Positions 7,731 to 14,946 of a DNA stretch of 42,748 nucleotides are shown one piece after another. Each line of letters begins with the position of its first letter. The first letter of the stretch is position 1. The translations under genes and the position numbers were made by a program. The stretch lies in assembly GCA_902766595.1 (NCBI GenBank), contig CACXEJ010000060.1, positions 1 to 42,748 on the forward strand, in the 5' to 3' direction. Source of the stretch: Ruminococcus flavefaciens. GTDB lineage: Bacteria; Bacillota; Clostridia; Oscillospirales; Ruminococcaceae. The notes beneath the pieces were generated by a model, which saw only the letters and a program-made list of their open reading frames with translations, did not search any database and was not told where the DNA came from.

Positions 7731-7769
7731 AAAAAACTTAGAGCAACCGCAAGGTTGCTCTAAGTTTTT
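7731..7769. terminator. Terminator of small RNA 2 (works in both directions)
   Basis: AACTTAGAGCAACC (7735-7748) pairs with GGTTGCTCTAAGTT (7753-7766) around loop GCAA, with T-runs on both sides. It is the strongest hairpin of this gap and unrelated in sequence to the terminator of small RNA 1. Confidence 0.85.
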
Positions 7770-7821
7770 AAAGGATGGAATTGAAAAAATCATTATAAAA
7801 GACAAGCAGCATTTGTCCTTT
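7731..7821 (-). ncRNA. Putative small RNA 2 (twin small-RNA locus)
   Basis: Predicted leftward RNA of about 91 bases, starting near 7821 and ending in the U-run of the terminator at 7731-7769. The body is identical to small RNA 1 from the discriminator to TTTAAA, then changes to a different terminator hairpin. The -35 (TTGCTT) also differs while spacing and -10 are kept. This supports a duplicated RNA gene held constant by selection rather than a random repeat. No open frame of useful length lies within it. Confidence 0.6.
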
Positions 7822-7838
7822 GATAATAGTATATCACT
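7767..7838 (-). repeat. Direct repeat copy 2 (small-RNA promoter and body)
   Basis: Partner of 7417-7488, 70 of 72 bases identical, offset exactly 350 bp. The 278 bases between the copies are AT-rich, contain the Pho-type array and the terminator at 7731-7769, and hold no protein gene. Confidence 0.9.
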
Positions 7839-7856
7839 GTTTTACTGAAAAAGCAA
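7828..7856 (-). promoter_or_regulatory. Promoter of small RNA 2
   Basis: Leftward -35 TTGCTT (7851-7856), 17 bp, -10 TATACT (7828-7833). Confidence 0.65.
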
Positions 7857-7894
7857 ATATATATTCTTTATCAACATATATATTTCATATATAC

Positions 7895-7932
7895 CGCTTG
7901 AACCGCGTAATACAGCGGAATTCAAGCGTTTT
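7895..7932 (+). terminator. Hairpin beyond the heptad-repeat gene
   Basis: CGCTTGAA (7895-7902) pairs with TTCAAGCG (7921-7928), with an inner CCGC/GCGG, followed rightward by TTTTG. It lies just past the stop of the leftward heptad-repeat gene and probably serves as its 3' hairpin, although the longer T-run is on the rightward side. Confidence 0.5.
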
Positions 7933-7942
7933 GTATGCGGCT

Positions 7943-10585
7943 TTAGTTCTTGGAAGCACCGTCGAAAACATAGATAAACTTTACACTTCCGTCCATTTTG
8001 TTGGAAATGCCGGAGAAGCTGTTGTATTCTTTGGATACTTCGCGAGTTGTTTTAAAATTGTTCATAATTTCAGGTAATTTCTCGTTTACTGCCGATGAGA
8101 TCTTGGACATTCCCTCATCGTTGAACTTCGTCATACCGTCGTTGAGGTCCTTTGCACCGTCGCGGAGCTTAGATATTCCGTCAATGAGTGCGCCGCTGCC
8201 GTCCTTGAGCGCGTTTGCACCGTTCCAGACTGCTGTCGAGCCGTCGGAGACCTTCTTCGCGCCATCACTGAGCTGTCCTGTCGAAGCGTAGAGCTTGGCA
8301 GTACCGTCAGCGAGCTTGTTGCCGCCGTCGAGGAGCTGTGCAAGTCCGCCGTCGAGTACGCTTGCACCGCTGCCGAGTTCGTTTGCGCCGCTGCTGAGTG
8401 CGGAAGCGCCGGTCTTGAGCTGTGCAAGTCCGCTGTTGAGGTCAACTGCTCCTGCCGAGAGTTTGCCGAGACCGCCGTCGAGTTCCTTTGCACCTGCGTA
8501 GAGCTTGTCGATACCGTCTGCGAGGGTTTCGAGACCTGTAACAAGTTCACCGCCGCTCGTTGAAAACTTCTTTATGCCTGCGTCGAGATCAGCTGCGCCG
8601 CTTGAAAGTGTGGACGCACCTGTGGAGAGAGTTCCTGTCGATGCTGCGAGTTCCTTTGAGCCGTTTGCGAGAGCCTTGCCGCCCTTATTGAGTGTGTCGA
8701 GACCTGTCTTGAGCTGCGATGCTCCTGCACTTGCTGTATTGAGACCGGAACTGAGGTCGTCCATACCGATCGTGAGCTGCGTTGAGCCCTTTTCGAGAGC
8801 TGCTGCGCCCTTGCCGAGGTCGCCTGTATCAGTCATTGAAGCTGCGATCTGCTTCTGGGCTTCGATAGTCTTGCGGAGAGTTCCGATAGTTGTAGCGAGC
8901 TCTGTTGAAGGAGACTCAGCGTAGAGAGCTTCGAGGGCTGCGAGAGCCTGTTCGTTTGCAGCGATAGTTGTGGTGAGAGATGTGCTTGCCGTGCCGAGTC
9001 CGTCGTGGAGCTTTTCTGCGCCGTCTGCAAGAGCTGCCGAGCCGCTCTTGAGAGTTCCTGCGCCTGACTTTGCTGAGTCTATACCGGTCGAAAGCGCGTC
9101 TGCACCGCTCTTTGCACTGCCTATGCCGGCTGAGAGCTGACCTGCTGATGTGCTGAGAGTCTCAGCGCCCTTGTTGAGCTTTTCTGCGCCATCTGCGAGT
9201 GCTGCCGAGCCGCTCTTGACCTTTTCGCTGCCTGCTGAGAGCTGCGAAGCGCCGTTTGAAAACTGCTTTGCGCCTGCTACAAGTTTATCCGAGCCCTTGT
9301 CAGCCTCTGAGAGCCCTGACACGAGCTGTTCTGAGCCCTTCTTTGCAGCGTCTATGCCGGTCGAAAGAGCCTTGCCGCCCTCTACGAGCTTGTCAACGCC
9401 GCTGCTGAGCGATGCTGCGCCTTCCTTGAGCTGTGAAGCGCCGTTGCTCAGTTTAGCGGAGCCGTTCTTTGCGGACTTGATGCCGTCCCTGAGCTGTGCT
9501 GTTGAGTCGGAAACTGTCTTTGCGCCTTTTGAGAGTGCTGCTGCACCGCTGCTGAGAGAGTCAGCGCCGTTTTTGAGTTCGAGTGCGCCGGCATCGAGCT
9601 TTGCGATACCGTCTGTGAGTCCGGTGGACTTTTCGGCGAGCGTGTTGATACCGTTGTAGAGCTCAAGTGTGCCGTCACAGAGCTGCTTTGCGCCGTCGCT
9701 GAGTTCAGTGAGTTTCTCCTTGAGGTTGCCGAGGTTAAAGTCCTCCTCGAAGTCAAGGCGCGAGAACAGTTCATTGGAGACTGCCGTTACGGTGTTGCTC
9801 ATTTCAAAGTCAACTACGTCTGCCGAGAATTCAACGTTTTCAGGGAGCTCAATGTCGATGTCATCCATAGCGTCGAGTCCGAGGCACTGGTTGAGTCCGG
9901 GGAAAGCGAGTCCCACAACGATGAGACGGTTGCCGTCTGAGATGACCTTGCCGCTGGAGATAGTGGCGTTGAGGAACTTCTCGTTGTTGAGCAGAGCCGC
10001 GCTCGCTGCGATGAACGGCACCTTGAATTCCTTGTTCTTGCCGTTGACATTCTTCATAACGCTGGTCTTGTTGTTGTACTCCCAGCGGATAACGAGATGA
10101 CCGCTCTTGCCGATGATCGAGTCGGGAGTTACCTCCTTGCCGTCGAGGAAATACTTCATAGTTACGTCAACAGGGAGCTCCTTGTCGGTAGTGCCCTTGT
10201 AGTATATGTCCTTACCGTTGGCTGCCCACTCGATGCTGTCGCTGACTGATGTGAATTCCTCGTCGCCCTTGACGTTCTCGATATCCTTCAGCGAGGTCAC
10301 GTCCTCAAGTATCGAGAGAGCGGGAGGATTCTGGAGCCAGTCGCTGACGATGACGTTCTTTATATGTGAGTCGTTCTTGCAAAGAACGTATACTGTTTCA
10401 TCCTTATAAGGCGTTTTATCGACCTCTGTTCTGGAAGATGCGATGTCGGTCGCAGCTGTTGCAGCAGTTTCGGAGTCGGCAGGTTCTGAGCCGTCGTTGG
10501 TCTTGGCGAAAGCGAGAGTCGTTGTAGCTCCGGCTGATATAGCGATAGCAATTGCTCCGGCGATCATTTTTTTATAATTTTTCAT
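7943..10585 (-). CDS. Exported XXXLXXG heptad-repeat protein paired with an MMPL transporter
   Basis: An 880-residue exported protein. It begins with a signal peptide (MKNYKKMIAG, Ala-rich core, likely cut after LAFA). A globular region runs to about residue 280. Then come some 75 near-continuous heptads of the form L-x-x-G-a/s-x-x (SDGAKQL, SKGAKTV, SSGAAAL and so on) to about residue 830, broken once near residue 545-590 by a helical insert. Such repeats are known in the YhgE/Pip-like and TIGR03057 proteins, where they probably form long helical rods. No C-terminal membrane anchor is evident. AAAGGAG lies eight bases before the ATG. It ends the operon behind the MMPL gene, so a periplasmic-like or wall-spanning partner role is inferred. 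The coding DNA is internally repetitive. Confidence 0.85.
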   Translation of the reverse strand: MKNYKKMIAGAIAIAISAGATTTLAFAKTNDGSEPADSETAATAATDIASSRTEVDKTPYKDETVYVLCKNDSHIKNVIVSDWLQNPPALSILEDVTSLKDIENVKGDEEFTSVSDSIEWAANGKDIYYKGTTDKELPVDVTMKYFLDGKEVTPDSIIGKSGHLVIRWEYNNKTSVMKNVNGKNKEFKVPFIAASAALLNNEKFLNATISSGKVISDGNRLIVVGLAFPGLNQCLGLDAMDDIDIELPENVEFSADVVDFEMSNTVTAVSNELFSRLDFEEDFNLGNLKEKLTELSDGAKQLCDGTLELYNGINTLAEKSTGLTDGIAKLDAGALELKNGADSLSSGAAALSKGAKTVSDSTAQLRDGIKSAKNGSAKLSNGASQLKEGAASLSSGVDKLVEGGKALSTGIDAAKKGSEQLVSGLSEADKGSDKLVAGAKQFSNGASQLSAGSEKVKSGSAALADGAEKLNKGAETLSTSAGQLSAGIGSAKSGADALSTGIDSAKSGAGTLKSGSAALADGAEKLHDGLGTASTSLTTTIAANEQALAALEALYAESPSTELATTIGTLRKTIEAQKQIAASMTDTGDLGKGAAALEKGSTQLTIGMDDLSSGLNTASAGASQLKTGLDTLNKGGKALANGSKELAASTGTLSTGASTLSSGAADLDAGIKKFSTSGGELVTGLETLADGIDKLYAGAKELDGGLGKLSAGAVDLNSGLAQLKTGASALSSGANELGSGASVLDGGLAQLLDGGNKLADGTAKLYASTGQLSDGAKKVSDGSTAVWNGANALKDGSGALIDGISKLRDGAKDLNDGMTKFNDEGMSKISSAVNEKLPEIMNNFKTTREVSKEYNSFSGISNKMDGSVKFIYVFDGASKN

Positions 10586-10604
10586 ATCTGTTACTCCTTT
10601 ACTG

Positions 10605-12722
10605 TTATTTTACGGAATAAGCTTCCTTGTTCATATTATCGTTCTGACTGTTGTAGTGTTTCTGGACGAAACCATAGCTCGTTCTGCATATGATGCCGTC
10701 GAAAAGCAGGAACATCGAGGGGAGTACCGTTACTACGACTACCATCGAGATGATAGCTCCTCTTGCAAGAAGCATACAGAGTGATGAGATCATTCCAATG
10801 TCGGAATAGAGCGCTACGCCGATAGTTGCGGCGAAGAAGCCCATTGCCGAGGTGATTACCGACTTGATAGATGTTCTGAGAGCTGTTGTAACGGAAGTTT
10901 TCTTGCTGTTTCCGAGGAACCTTTCTGTGCGGTATCTTGTCGTCATCAGTATCGCGTAGTCAACTGTCGCACCGAGCTGTATAGTGCCGATAACGACTGA
11001 CGCGATGAACGGCAGCTTGGTTCCGGTGTAGTAAGCCAGACCGAGGTTTATCATTATTGCGAGCTCGATAACGGATACGAGTATCACGGGGAGCGATACC
11101 GATCTGAATGTGAATGCGATTATGAGGAAGATGACTGCTATCGAAAGTATGCTTACGACCTTGAAGTCCTTGTCGGTGATAGTGATGAGGTCCTTTGTTG
11201 CGGGAGCTTCACCTATTACCATTGCGTCGTCATCATATCTTCTTACGATAGAGCTTATATCAGTTATCTGATCGTTTACGGCGTCCGAAGCAACTTCGTA
11301 CTCAGAGCCTACCAGCATCAGCTGATATTCGCCGCCCTTGAGCTTGCTTCTGAATTTATCCGGGATAACTTCGTCTGGGATAGCCGGTCCGAAGAGCTCG
11401 TTGTATCCTAATGTGAACTTTACTCCGTCTACCTGCTTTATCTCATTGAGCATCTTTGTTGCTTCCTTTGCAGGCATATCGGATCTTGCGAGTATAATGT
11501 GGGTGCTGTTCATATCGAATTCCTCAGAGAGCTTTGTGTTGGCTGAAACGCTCTCGAGGCTTGAGGGGAGAGTGCTGTCGAGCTTGTAGTAAACGCTGTA
11601 ATGGTTGTTTCCGAAGAGTGCAGGTATAAGCAGTACGACTCCCATTACGAGGAATACCCACGAATGCTTTATGATGAAGTCGGAGGTCCTTGAGAACGCC
11701 GGAAGGAATTCTCTGTGGGAGGTCTTTGTGATAGCCTTCTCGAAAATGAGTATCATTGCCGGGAGGACTGTTACGCAGGCGATAACGCCGCAGACAACGC
11801 CCTTTGCCATTACTATGCCGAGATCAAGTCCGAGCGTGAAGCTCATAAAGCACATCGCAAGGAAGCCGGCGACCGTTGTGAACGAGCTGCTGACAACGGA
11901 TACGACTGTGTTTGCGATAGCGTGAGCCATAGCCTCCTGCTTGTCGTCGGGGTATATCCGGAGCTGCTCCTTGTAGCTGTGCCAGAGGAATATCGAGTAG
12001 TCCATCGTGACACCGAGCTGGAGCACCATCGCAAGCGCCTTTGTGAGGAAGGAGATCTCTCCGAGGAAGATGTTCGTTCCGAGGTTCCATGCAATAGCGA
12101 AGCCTATGCTGAGCATAAAGAACAGGGGTATCAGGAACGAGTCCATAGTGACTACAAGTACGAGGCTTGTTAGGAGAACAGCTATGACTGCATAGATTAT
12201 GGACTCGCTCTTGGAGAGGTTCTTCATATCGAGGGTTATCGCTGACATACCGCTTATGAAGCACTGCTTGTCAGTGATGTCTCTCATTTTTTCGACAGCG
12301 GCGAGTGTGCCGTCGGCGGAGGTGGTGTCGTCGAAGAAAACAGCCATCATAGTAGTGTTGCCATTGTTGAAGGCTTTGATGTATTTCTCGGGGAGTATCT
12401 CCATTGGTATCTCGCAGTCTGTGAGGGACTGGTAGCATACAACACTGGAAACGTGGTCTATCTCCTCGAACTTATGGGCTGTTTTCGCGACGTCCTTGTC
12501 GCTCATTCCCTCTATCATTACAAGGGAGAAGCCGCCTTGTCCGAATTCATCTTTAAGTATGTCCTGACCTGTCATAGTGTCTATATCTTTTGGGAGGTAG
12601 GAGAGAATATCGTAGTTTACTCTGGTATTGGCATAGCCGATAGCCGAGGGTATCAGGAGAACTATACCGAACAGGAGTATGAAAACTCTGTGCTTTGCTA
12701 TCCATTCGCCGAAACGCAGCAT
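10605..12722 (-). CDS. MMPL/RND-superfamily transporter
   Basis: A 705-residue membrane exporter of the MMPL (RND) type, moving lipids or drugs by proton exchange in characterised relatives. It has two similar halves, each with one N-terminal membrane helix (IAKHRVFILLFGIVLLIP; HSWVFLVMGVVLLIPALFG), a large outer domain and a five-helix bundle. Family motifs include VTMDYSIFLWHSYKEQ in the first half and ATVDYAILMTTRYRTE in the second, each with the conserved Asp used in proton relay. The start is the ATG at 12722, with AAAGGA eight bases upstream; a TTG seven codons earlier is less likely. It is transcribed divergently from the TetR gene and only 19 bases before the heptad-repeat gene. Substrate unknown. 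Confidence 0.92.
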   Translation of the reverse strand: MLRFGEWIAKHRVFILLFGIVLLIPSAIGYANTRVNYDILSYLPKDIDTMTGQDILKDEFGQGGFSLVMIEGMSDKDVAKTAHKFEEIDHVSSVVCYQSLTDCEIPMEILPEKYIKAFNNGNTTMMAVFFDDTTSADGTLAAVEKMRDITDKQCFISGMSAITLDMKNLSKSESIIYAVIAVLLTSLVLVVTMDSFLIPLFFMLSIGFAIAWNLGTNIFLGEISFLTKALAMVLQLGVTMDYSIFLWHSYKEQLRIYPDDKQEAMAHAIANTVVSVVSSSFTTVAGFLAMCFMSFTLGLDLGIVMAKGVVCGVIACVTVLPAMILIFEKAITKTSHREFLPAFSRTSDFIIKHSWVFLVMGVVLLIPALFGNNHYSVYYKLDSTLPSSLESVSANTKLSEEFDMNSTHIILARSDMPAKEATKMLNEIKQVDGVKFTLGYNELFGPAIPDEVIPDKFRSKLKGGEYQLMLVGSEYEVASDAVNDQITDISSIVRRYDDDAMVIGEAPATKDLITITDKDFKVVSILSIAVIFLIIAFTFRSVSLPVILVSVIELAIMINLGLAYYTGTKLPFIASVVIGTIQLGATVDYAILMTTRYRTERFLGNSKKTSVTTALRTSIKSVITSAMGFFAATIGVALYSDIGMISSLCMLLARGAIISMVVVVTVLPSMFLLFDGIICRTSYGFVQKHYNSQNDNMNKEAYSVK

Positions 12723-12766
12723 AGGATCAGTCCTTTCTATCAAGTGTTCATAATTTATACATAAAA

Positions 12767-12781
12767 TTGACCGTTGGTCAA
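12767..12781. promoter_or_regulatory. TetR-type operator 1
   Basis: Perfect palindrome TTGACC-GTT-GGTCAA, located about 10-24 bases downstream of the predicted start of the MMPL transcript, a repressing position. Confidence 0.75.
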
Positions 12782-12797
12782 TGTGTTTACATTTAAT

Positions 12798-12826
12798 AGT
12801 ATAGCGCTAAAATGACCGATAGTCAA
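12798..12826 (-). promoter_or_regulatory. Promoter of the MMPL/heptad-repeat operon
   Basis: Leftward -35 TTGACT (12821-12826), 17 bp, -10 TATACT (12798-12803). The -35 and spacer overlap operator 2. Confidence 0.75.
12813..12825. promoter_or_regulatory. TetR-type operator 2, overlapping the MMPL -35
   Basis: TGACC-GAT-AGTCA: the same half-site as operators 1 and 3 with one mismatch. Confidence 0.6.
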
Positions 12827-12894
12827 CCTCTTTTTTGCAAAAAATCAACAGAAACTGCGAATTTTGTAAGTTTGCACAAAACTGATATAGAAAA

Positions 12895-12915
12895 TTTATG
12901 ACCATTGGTCATAAA
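12895..12915. promoter_or_regulatory. TetR-type operator 3, upstream of the tetR-like gene
   Basis: Perfect palindrome with nine-base arms, TTTATGACC and GGTCATAAA, around ATT. It ends six bases before the -35 of the regulator gene. A further single half-site GGTCA is at 12968-12972. Confidence 0.8.
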
Positions 12916-12921
12916 TCGTGC

Positions 12922-12951
12922 TTGACAAGTGCCTTGTATTTAGTTTATAAT
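12922..12951 (+). promoter_or_regulatory. Promoter of the TetR-family gene
   Basis: -35 TTGACA (12922-12927), 18 bp, -10 TATAAT (12946-12951). Confidence 0.75.
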
Positions 12952-13027
12952 TGTATCAAGAGAGAACGGTCATTTTTTTACAGCAGCCGTCAGAAGTTAT
13001 CCAATGTGTATATGGAGGTCAGGATCT

Positions 13028-13633
13028 ATGGGAAAAGTTGATCAGAACAAGCAGCAGAAAGAAAACTCGCTGCTTAAAACGGCTTTTGAGTTCTTTACAA
13101 CCAAGGGCTTCAGCAAGACCTCTATATCCGACATCGTTGGAAAAGCAGGTGTGGCTAAGGGTACCTTCTACCTCTATTTCAAGGATAAGTACGACATACG
13201 CAATAAGCTGGTCTCGCACAAGTCGAGCCAGCTCTTCAACAAGGCTATCGACGGCCTGAAGGATAAGTTCGAGGGAGTTACTTTCGAGGACAAGATAGTT
13301 ATGCTGATCGACAATATCATAAATCAGCTCAACGAGAACAAGTCGCTCATGACCTTCATATCCAAAAACCTCAGCTGGGGTGTATTCAAATCCGCTATCA
13401 CGACTCCGGCAACTGAGGGCGATGTGAATTTTCTTGATGTGTACTACAAGATGCTCGATGAAGCACCGTATGAATTCCGCGAGCCGGAGCTTATGATGTT
13501 TATGATAATCGAGCTTGTGTCCTCGACCTGCTATTCGACTATCCTTTACAGCGAGCCCTGCGGTATCGAGAAGCTCAAGCCGTACCTGTTCTCTTCTATC
13601 CGCAATATGATAGAGAGCCATAAGGTGAAATAA
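13028..13633 (+). CDS. TetR-family repressor, probable regulator of the MMPL operon
   Basis: A 201-residue regulator. The N-terminal TetR helix-turn-helix spans about residues 15-60, with recognition region ISDIVGKAGVAKGTFYLYFKDKYDI. The C-terminal ~140 residues are helical and would bind a ligand. The start is the ATG at 13028 with GGAGG nine bases upstream; an upstream in-frame ATG at 13004 lacks a site. It is divergent from the MMPL/heptad-repeat operon, and the ~300-base gap holds three palindromes of one type and both promoters. It therefore very likely represses the transporter and itself until a ligand is present. Confidence 0.92.
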   Translation: MGKVDQNKQQKENSLLKTAFEFFTTKGFSKTSISDIVGKAGVAKGTFYLYFKDKYDIRNKLVSHKSSQLFNKAIDGLKDKFEGVTFEDKIVMLIDNIINQLNENKSLMTFISKNLSWGVFKSAITTPATEGDVNFLDVYYKMLDEAPYEFREPELMMFMIIELVSSTCYSTILYSEPCGIEKLKPYLFSSIRNMIESHKVK

Positions 13634-13649
13634 GTATATTATAATATGT

Positions 13650-13685
13650 ACAGCTCCGTTTCTTGGTGAAGCGGAGCTGTTTTTG
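13650..13685 (+). terminator. Terminator of the TetR gene
   Basis: ACAGCTCCG (13650-13658) pairs with CGGAGCTGT (13672-13680), extended by TTTC/GAAG, followed by a T-run. Confidence 0.88.
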
Positions 13686-13701
13686 TATGCAGGAAGCCCA
13701 A

Positions 13702-13914
13702 AATGGGATTCCAAAGGACGATTTCTTTGTGTCACCATTTTCAGGGAACGCCCTCTCTTACAGGGTGTTCCCTCTTGAAAAACAGTCCACCGGACTGTTT
13801 TTCAATTCACCCTTTGCGGAGCGCCTGAACGCTTTGCAGGGCTCTGCCCTGCACCCGCCAGAGGCGCTGCCTCTGGACTCTGCCAAAGGGATAACATCCC
13901 TTTGGAATCCCATT
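13702..13914. repeat. Dispersed multi-hairpin element, copy A
   Basis: A 213-bp non-coding element bounded by perfect 16-bp inverted repeats AATGGGATTCCAAAGG (13702-13717) and its complement (13899-13914). Inside are hairpins at 13744-13773; 13775-13805 (14-bp perfect stem, loop ACC); GCAGGG/CCCTGC near 13836-13852; CCAGAGGC/GCCTCTGG near 13858-13876; and CCAAAGGGAT/ATCCCTTTGG at 13883-13905. It lies between two convergent terminators. A second copy is at 34083-34243. No transposase or open frame is present, so it resembles a MITE- or REP-like element. Confidence 0.8.
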
Positions 13915-13930
13915 ATTGGGTTCTTTATAA

Positions 13931-13960
13931 TAAAAAAAGTCCCGGACATAATCCGGGACT
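13931..13960 (-). terminator. Terminator of the recA-region operon
   Basis: Leftward stem AGTCCCGGA (13952-13960) with TCCGGGACT (13938-13946), loop TTATG, then seven T. It follows the DtxR-like gene. Confidence 0.9.
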
Positions 13961-13966
13961 GGTCAC

Positions 13967-14350
13967 TTATGCTTTTTTCTTCATAGTTCTCCTTACGATC
14001 ACCTTTAGGCGCTGGCAGGTATCCTGCGGAAATTCCATAACGAATTTTATCGCCTGATCGTGTGCCTCCTCGTGAGGGAGCTTCAGAAAGCTGTGGAAAA
14101 ATGTATATACCTCATTGAAGGTGGAGAATATCTCGTTGACCGCTTCCTTGCCCTGCGGTGTGAGTACGACGCTGTTGCCGAAGTCCTCATAGACAAGTCC
14201 GCAGTTGGAAAGGCAGCGCAGCATCTTGCTTACACTCGGACGTGATACCCCGAGATGACGGGATATATTCACGCAGCGAACATATTCGTCAATGTCTGAG
14301 AGCTCTTTGATTGCGATAAGATATCTTATCTGACCGGCACAATGTTTCAT
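13967..14350 (-). CDS. DtxR/MntR-like regulator lacking most metal ligands
   Basis: A 127-residue protein resembling the metal-dependent DtxR/MntR repressors. The helix-turn-helix is ISRHLGVSRPSVSKMLRCLSN at about residues 29-49, followed by a wing ending in VVLTPQGKEAVNEI and a helical dimerisation part. By eye alignment to MntR, the N-terminal ligand residues (Asp8, Glu11) and the final His of the MEH motif are not kept (here MEFPQD). Metal control is therefore doubtful. AAAGGAG precedes the ATG by six bases. It is the last gene of the recA-region operon, 11 bases after pgsA. An ordinary MarR-type regulator is a less likely alternative. Confidence 0.75.
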   Translation of the reverse strand: MKHCAGQIRYLIAIKELSDIDEYVRCVNISRHLGVSRPSVSKMLRCLSNCGLVYEDFGNSVVLTPQGKEAVNEIFSTFNEVYTFFHSFLKLPHEEAHDQAIKFVMEFPQDTCQRLKVIVRRTMKKKA

Positions 14351-14361
14351 ATTATTCTCCT

Positions 14362-14946
14362 TTACTTATCAGAGTCGATGAGGTTCCAGTAGCCCTTGAG
14401 GTATATAGCACCAGAAACTACGGTCAATGCTGTTGAGATCCATATAAGGATGGGGATCACGATCTCGTCTATCGGATCGGTAACGCTGGACGGTATGCCG
14501 AATGAGAAGTCGTAGCAAAGACTGAGCCAGAAGAGTATTCCCACTATTGTTACCATTGTGAAGGCTGTTTTGAGCTTGCCCCAGATGCCGGCTGCAACTA
14601 CGATGCCGCTGTCCGCAGCGAGAAGCCTGAGTCCGGATACCATAAATTCTCTGGCACTTATTATAATAAGGGGAATAGCGCCCATTCTGATGTCGTCAAG
14701 CTCAACGAATACAGTCAGTGCAGCTATAACGAGTATCTTGTCCGCGAGCGGATCAAGGAATTTACCGAAGTTTGTTACGAGTCCGCGCTTACGGGCGATC
14801 TTTCCGTCGAGAGCGTCGGTTATCGAAGCCGCTGCGAATATCACCAGAGCCGTAAGATAGTGGAACGGCGTGTTGATGTACATAAACAGCAGAAAGAATG
14901 GTATCAGCATTACCCTGAGCAGAGTGAGTTTATTTGGAAGATTCAA
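14362..14946 (-). CDS. pgsA: CDP-diacylglycerol-glycerol-3-phosphate 3-phosphatidyltransferase
   Basis: Makes phosphatidylglycerol phosphate from CDP-diacylglycerol and glycerol-3-phosphate, the committed step to phosphatidylglycerol and cardiolipin in the membrane. The 194-residue protein carries the full CDP-alcohol phosphotransferase signature: D44-x2-D47-G-x2-A-R-x8-G61-x3-D65-x3-D69. About four to six hydrophobic helices surround it. The start is a TTG at 14946 (MNLPNKLTLL) overlapping the rimO stop by four bases, with AGAGGTGA upstream, so translation is probably coupled. The rimO-pgsA neighbourhood next to recA is common in Firmicutes. Confidence 0.94.
   Translation of the reverse strand: MNLPNKLTLLRVMLIPFFLLFMYINTPFHYLTALVIFAAASITDALDGKIARKRGLVTNFGKFLDPLADKILVIAALTVFVELDDIRMGAIPLIIISAREFMVSGLRLLAADSGIVVAAGIWGKLKTAFTMVTIVGILFWLSLCYDFSFGIPSSVTDPIDEIVIPILIWISTALTVVSGAIYLKGYWNLIDSDK

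Noticed and set aside
7593..7805. 70-codon leftward open frame in the small-RNA gap
   Set aside because: Crosses a strong terminator and the repeat; no ribosome site.
7417..7838. Direct repeats as a CRISPR array or insertion-sequence ends
   Set aside because: Only two copies, 350 bp apart, not palindromic ends, no transposase or cas gene. The promoter-body-terminator reading explains them better.
8131..9774. Several Ser/Thr/Pro-rich open frames on both strands
   Set aside because: Shadows of the repetitive heptad-repeat gene; low-complexity translation mirrors the repeat.
13663..13986. 107-codon open frame over the hairpin element
   Set aside because: Translates inverted repeats and a terminator; not a plausible protein.
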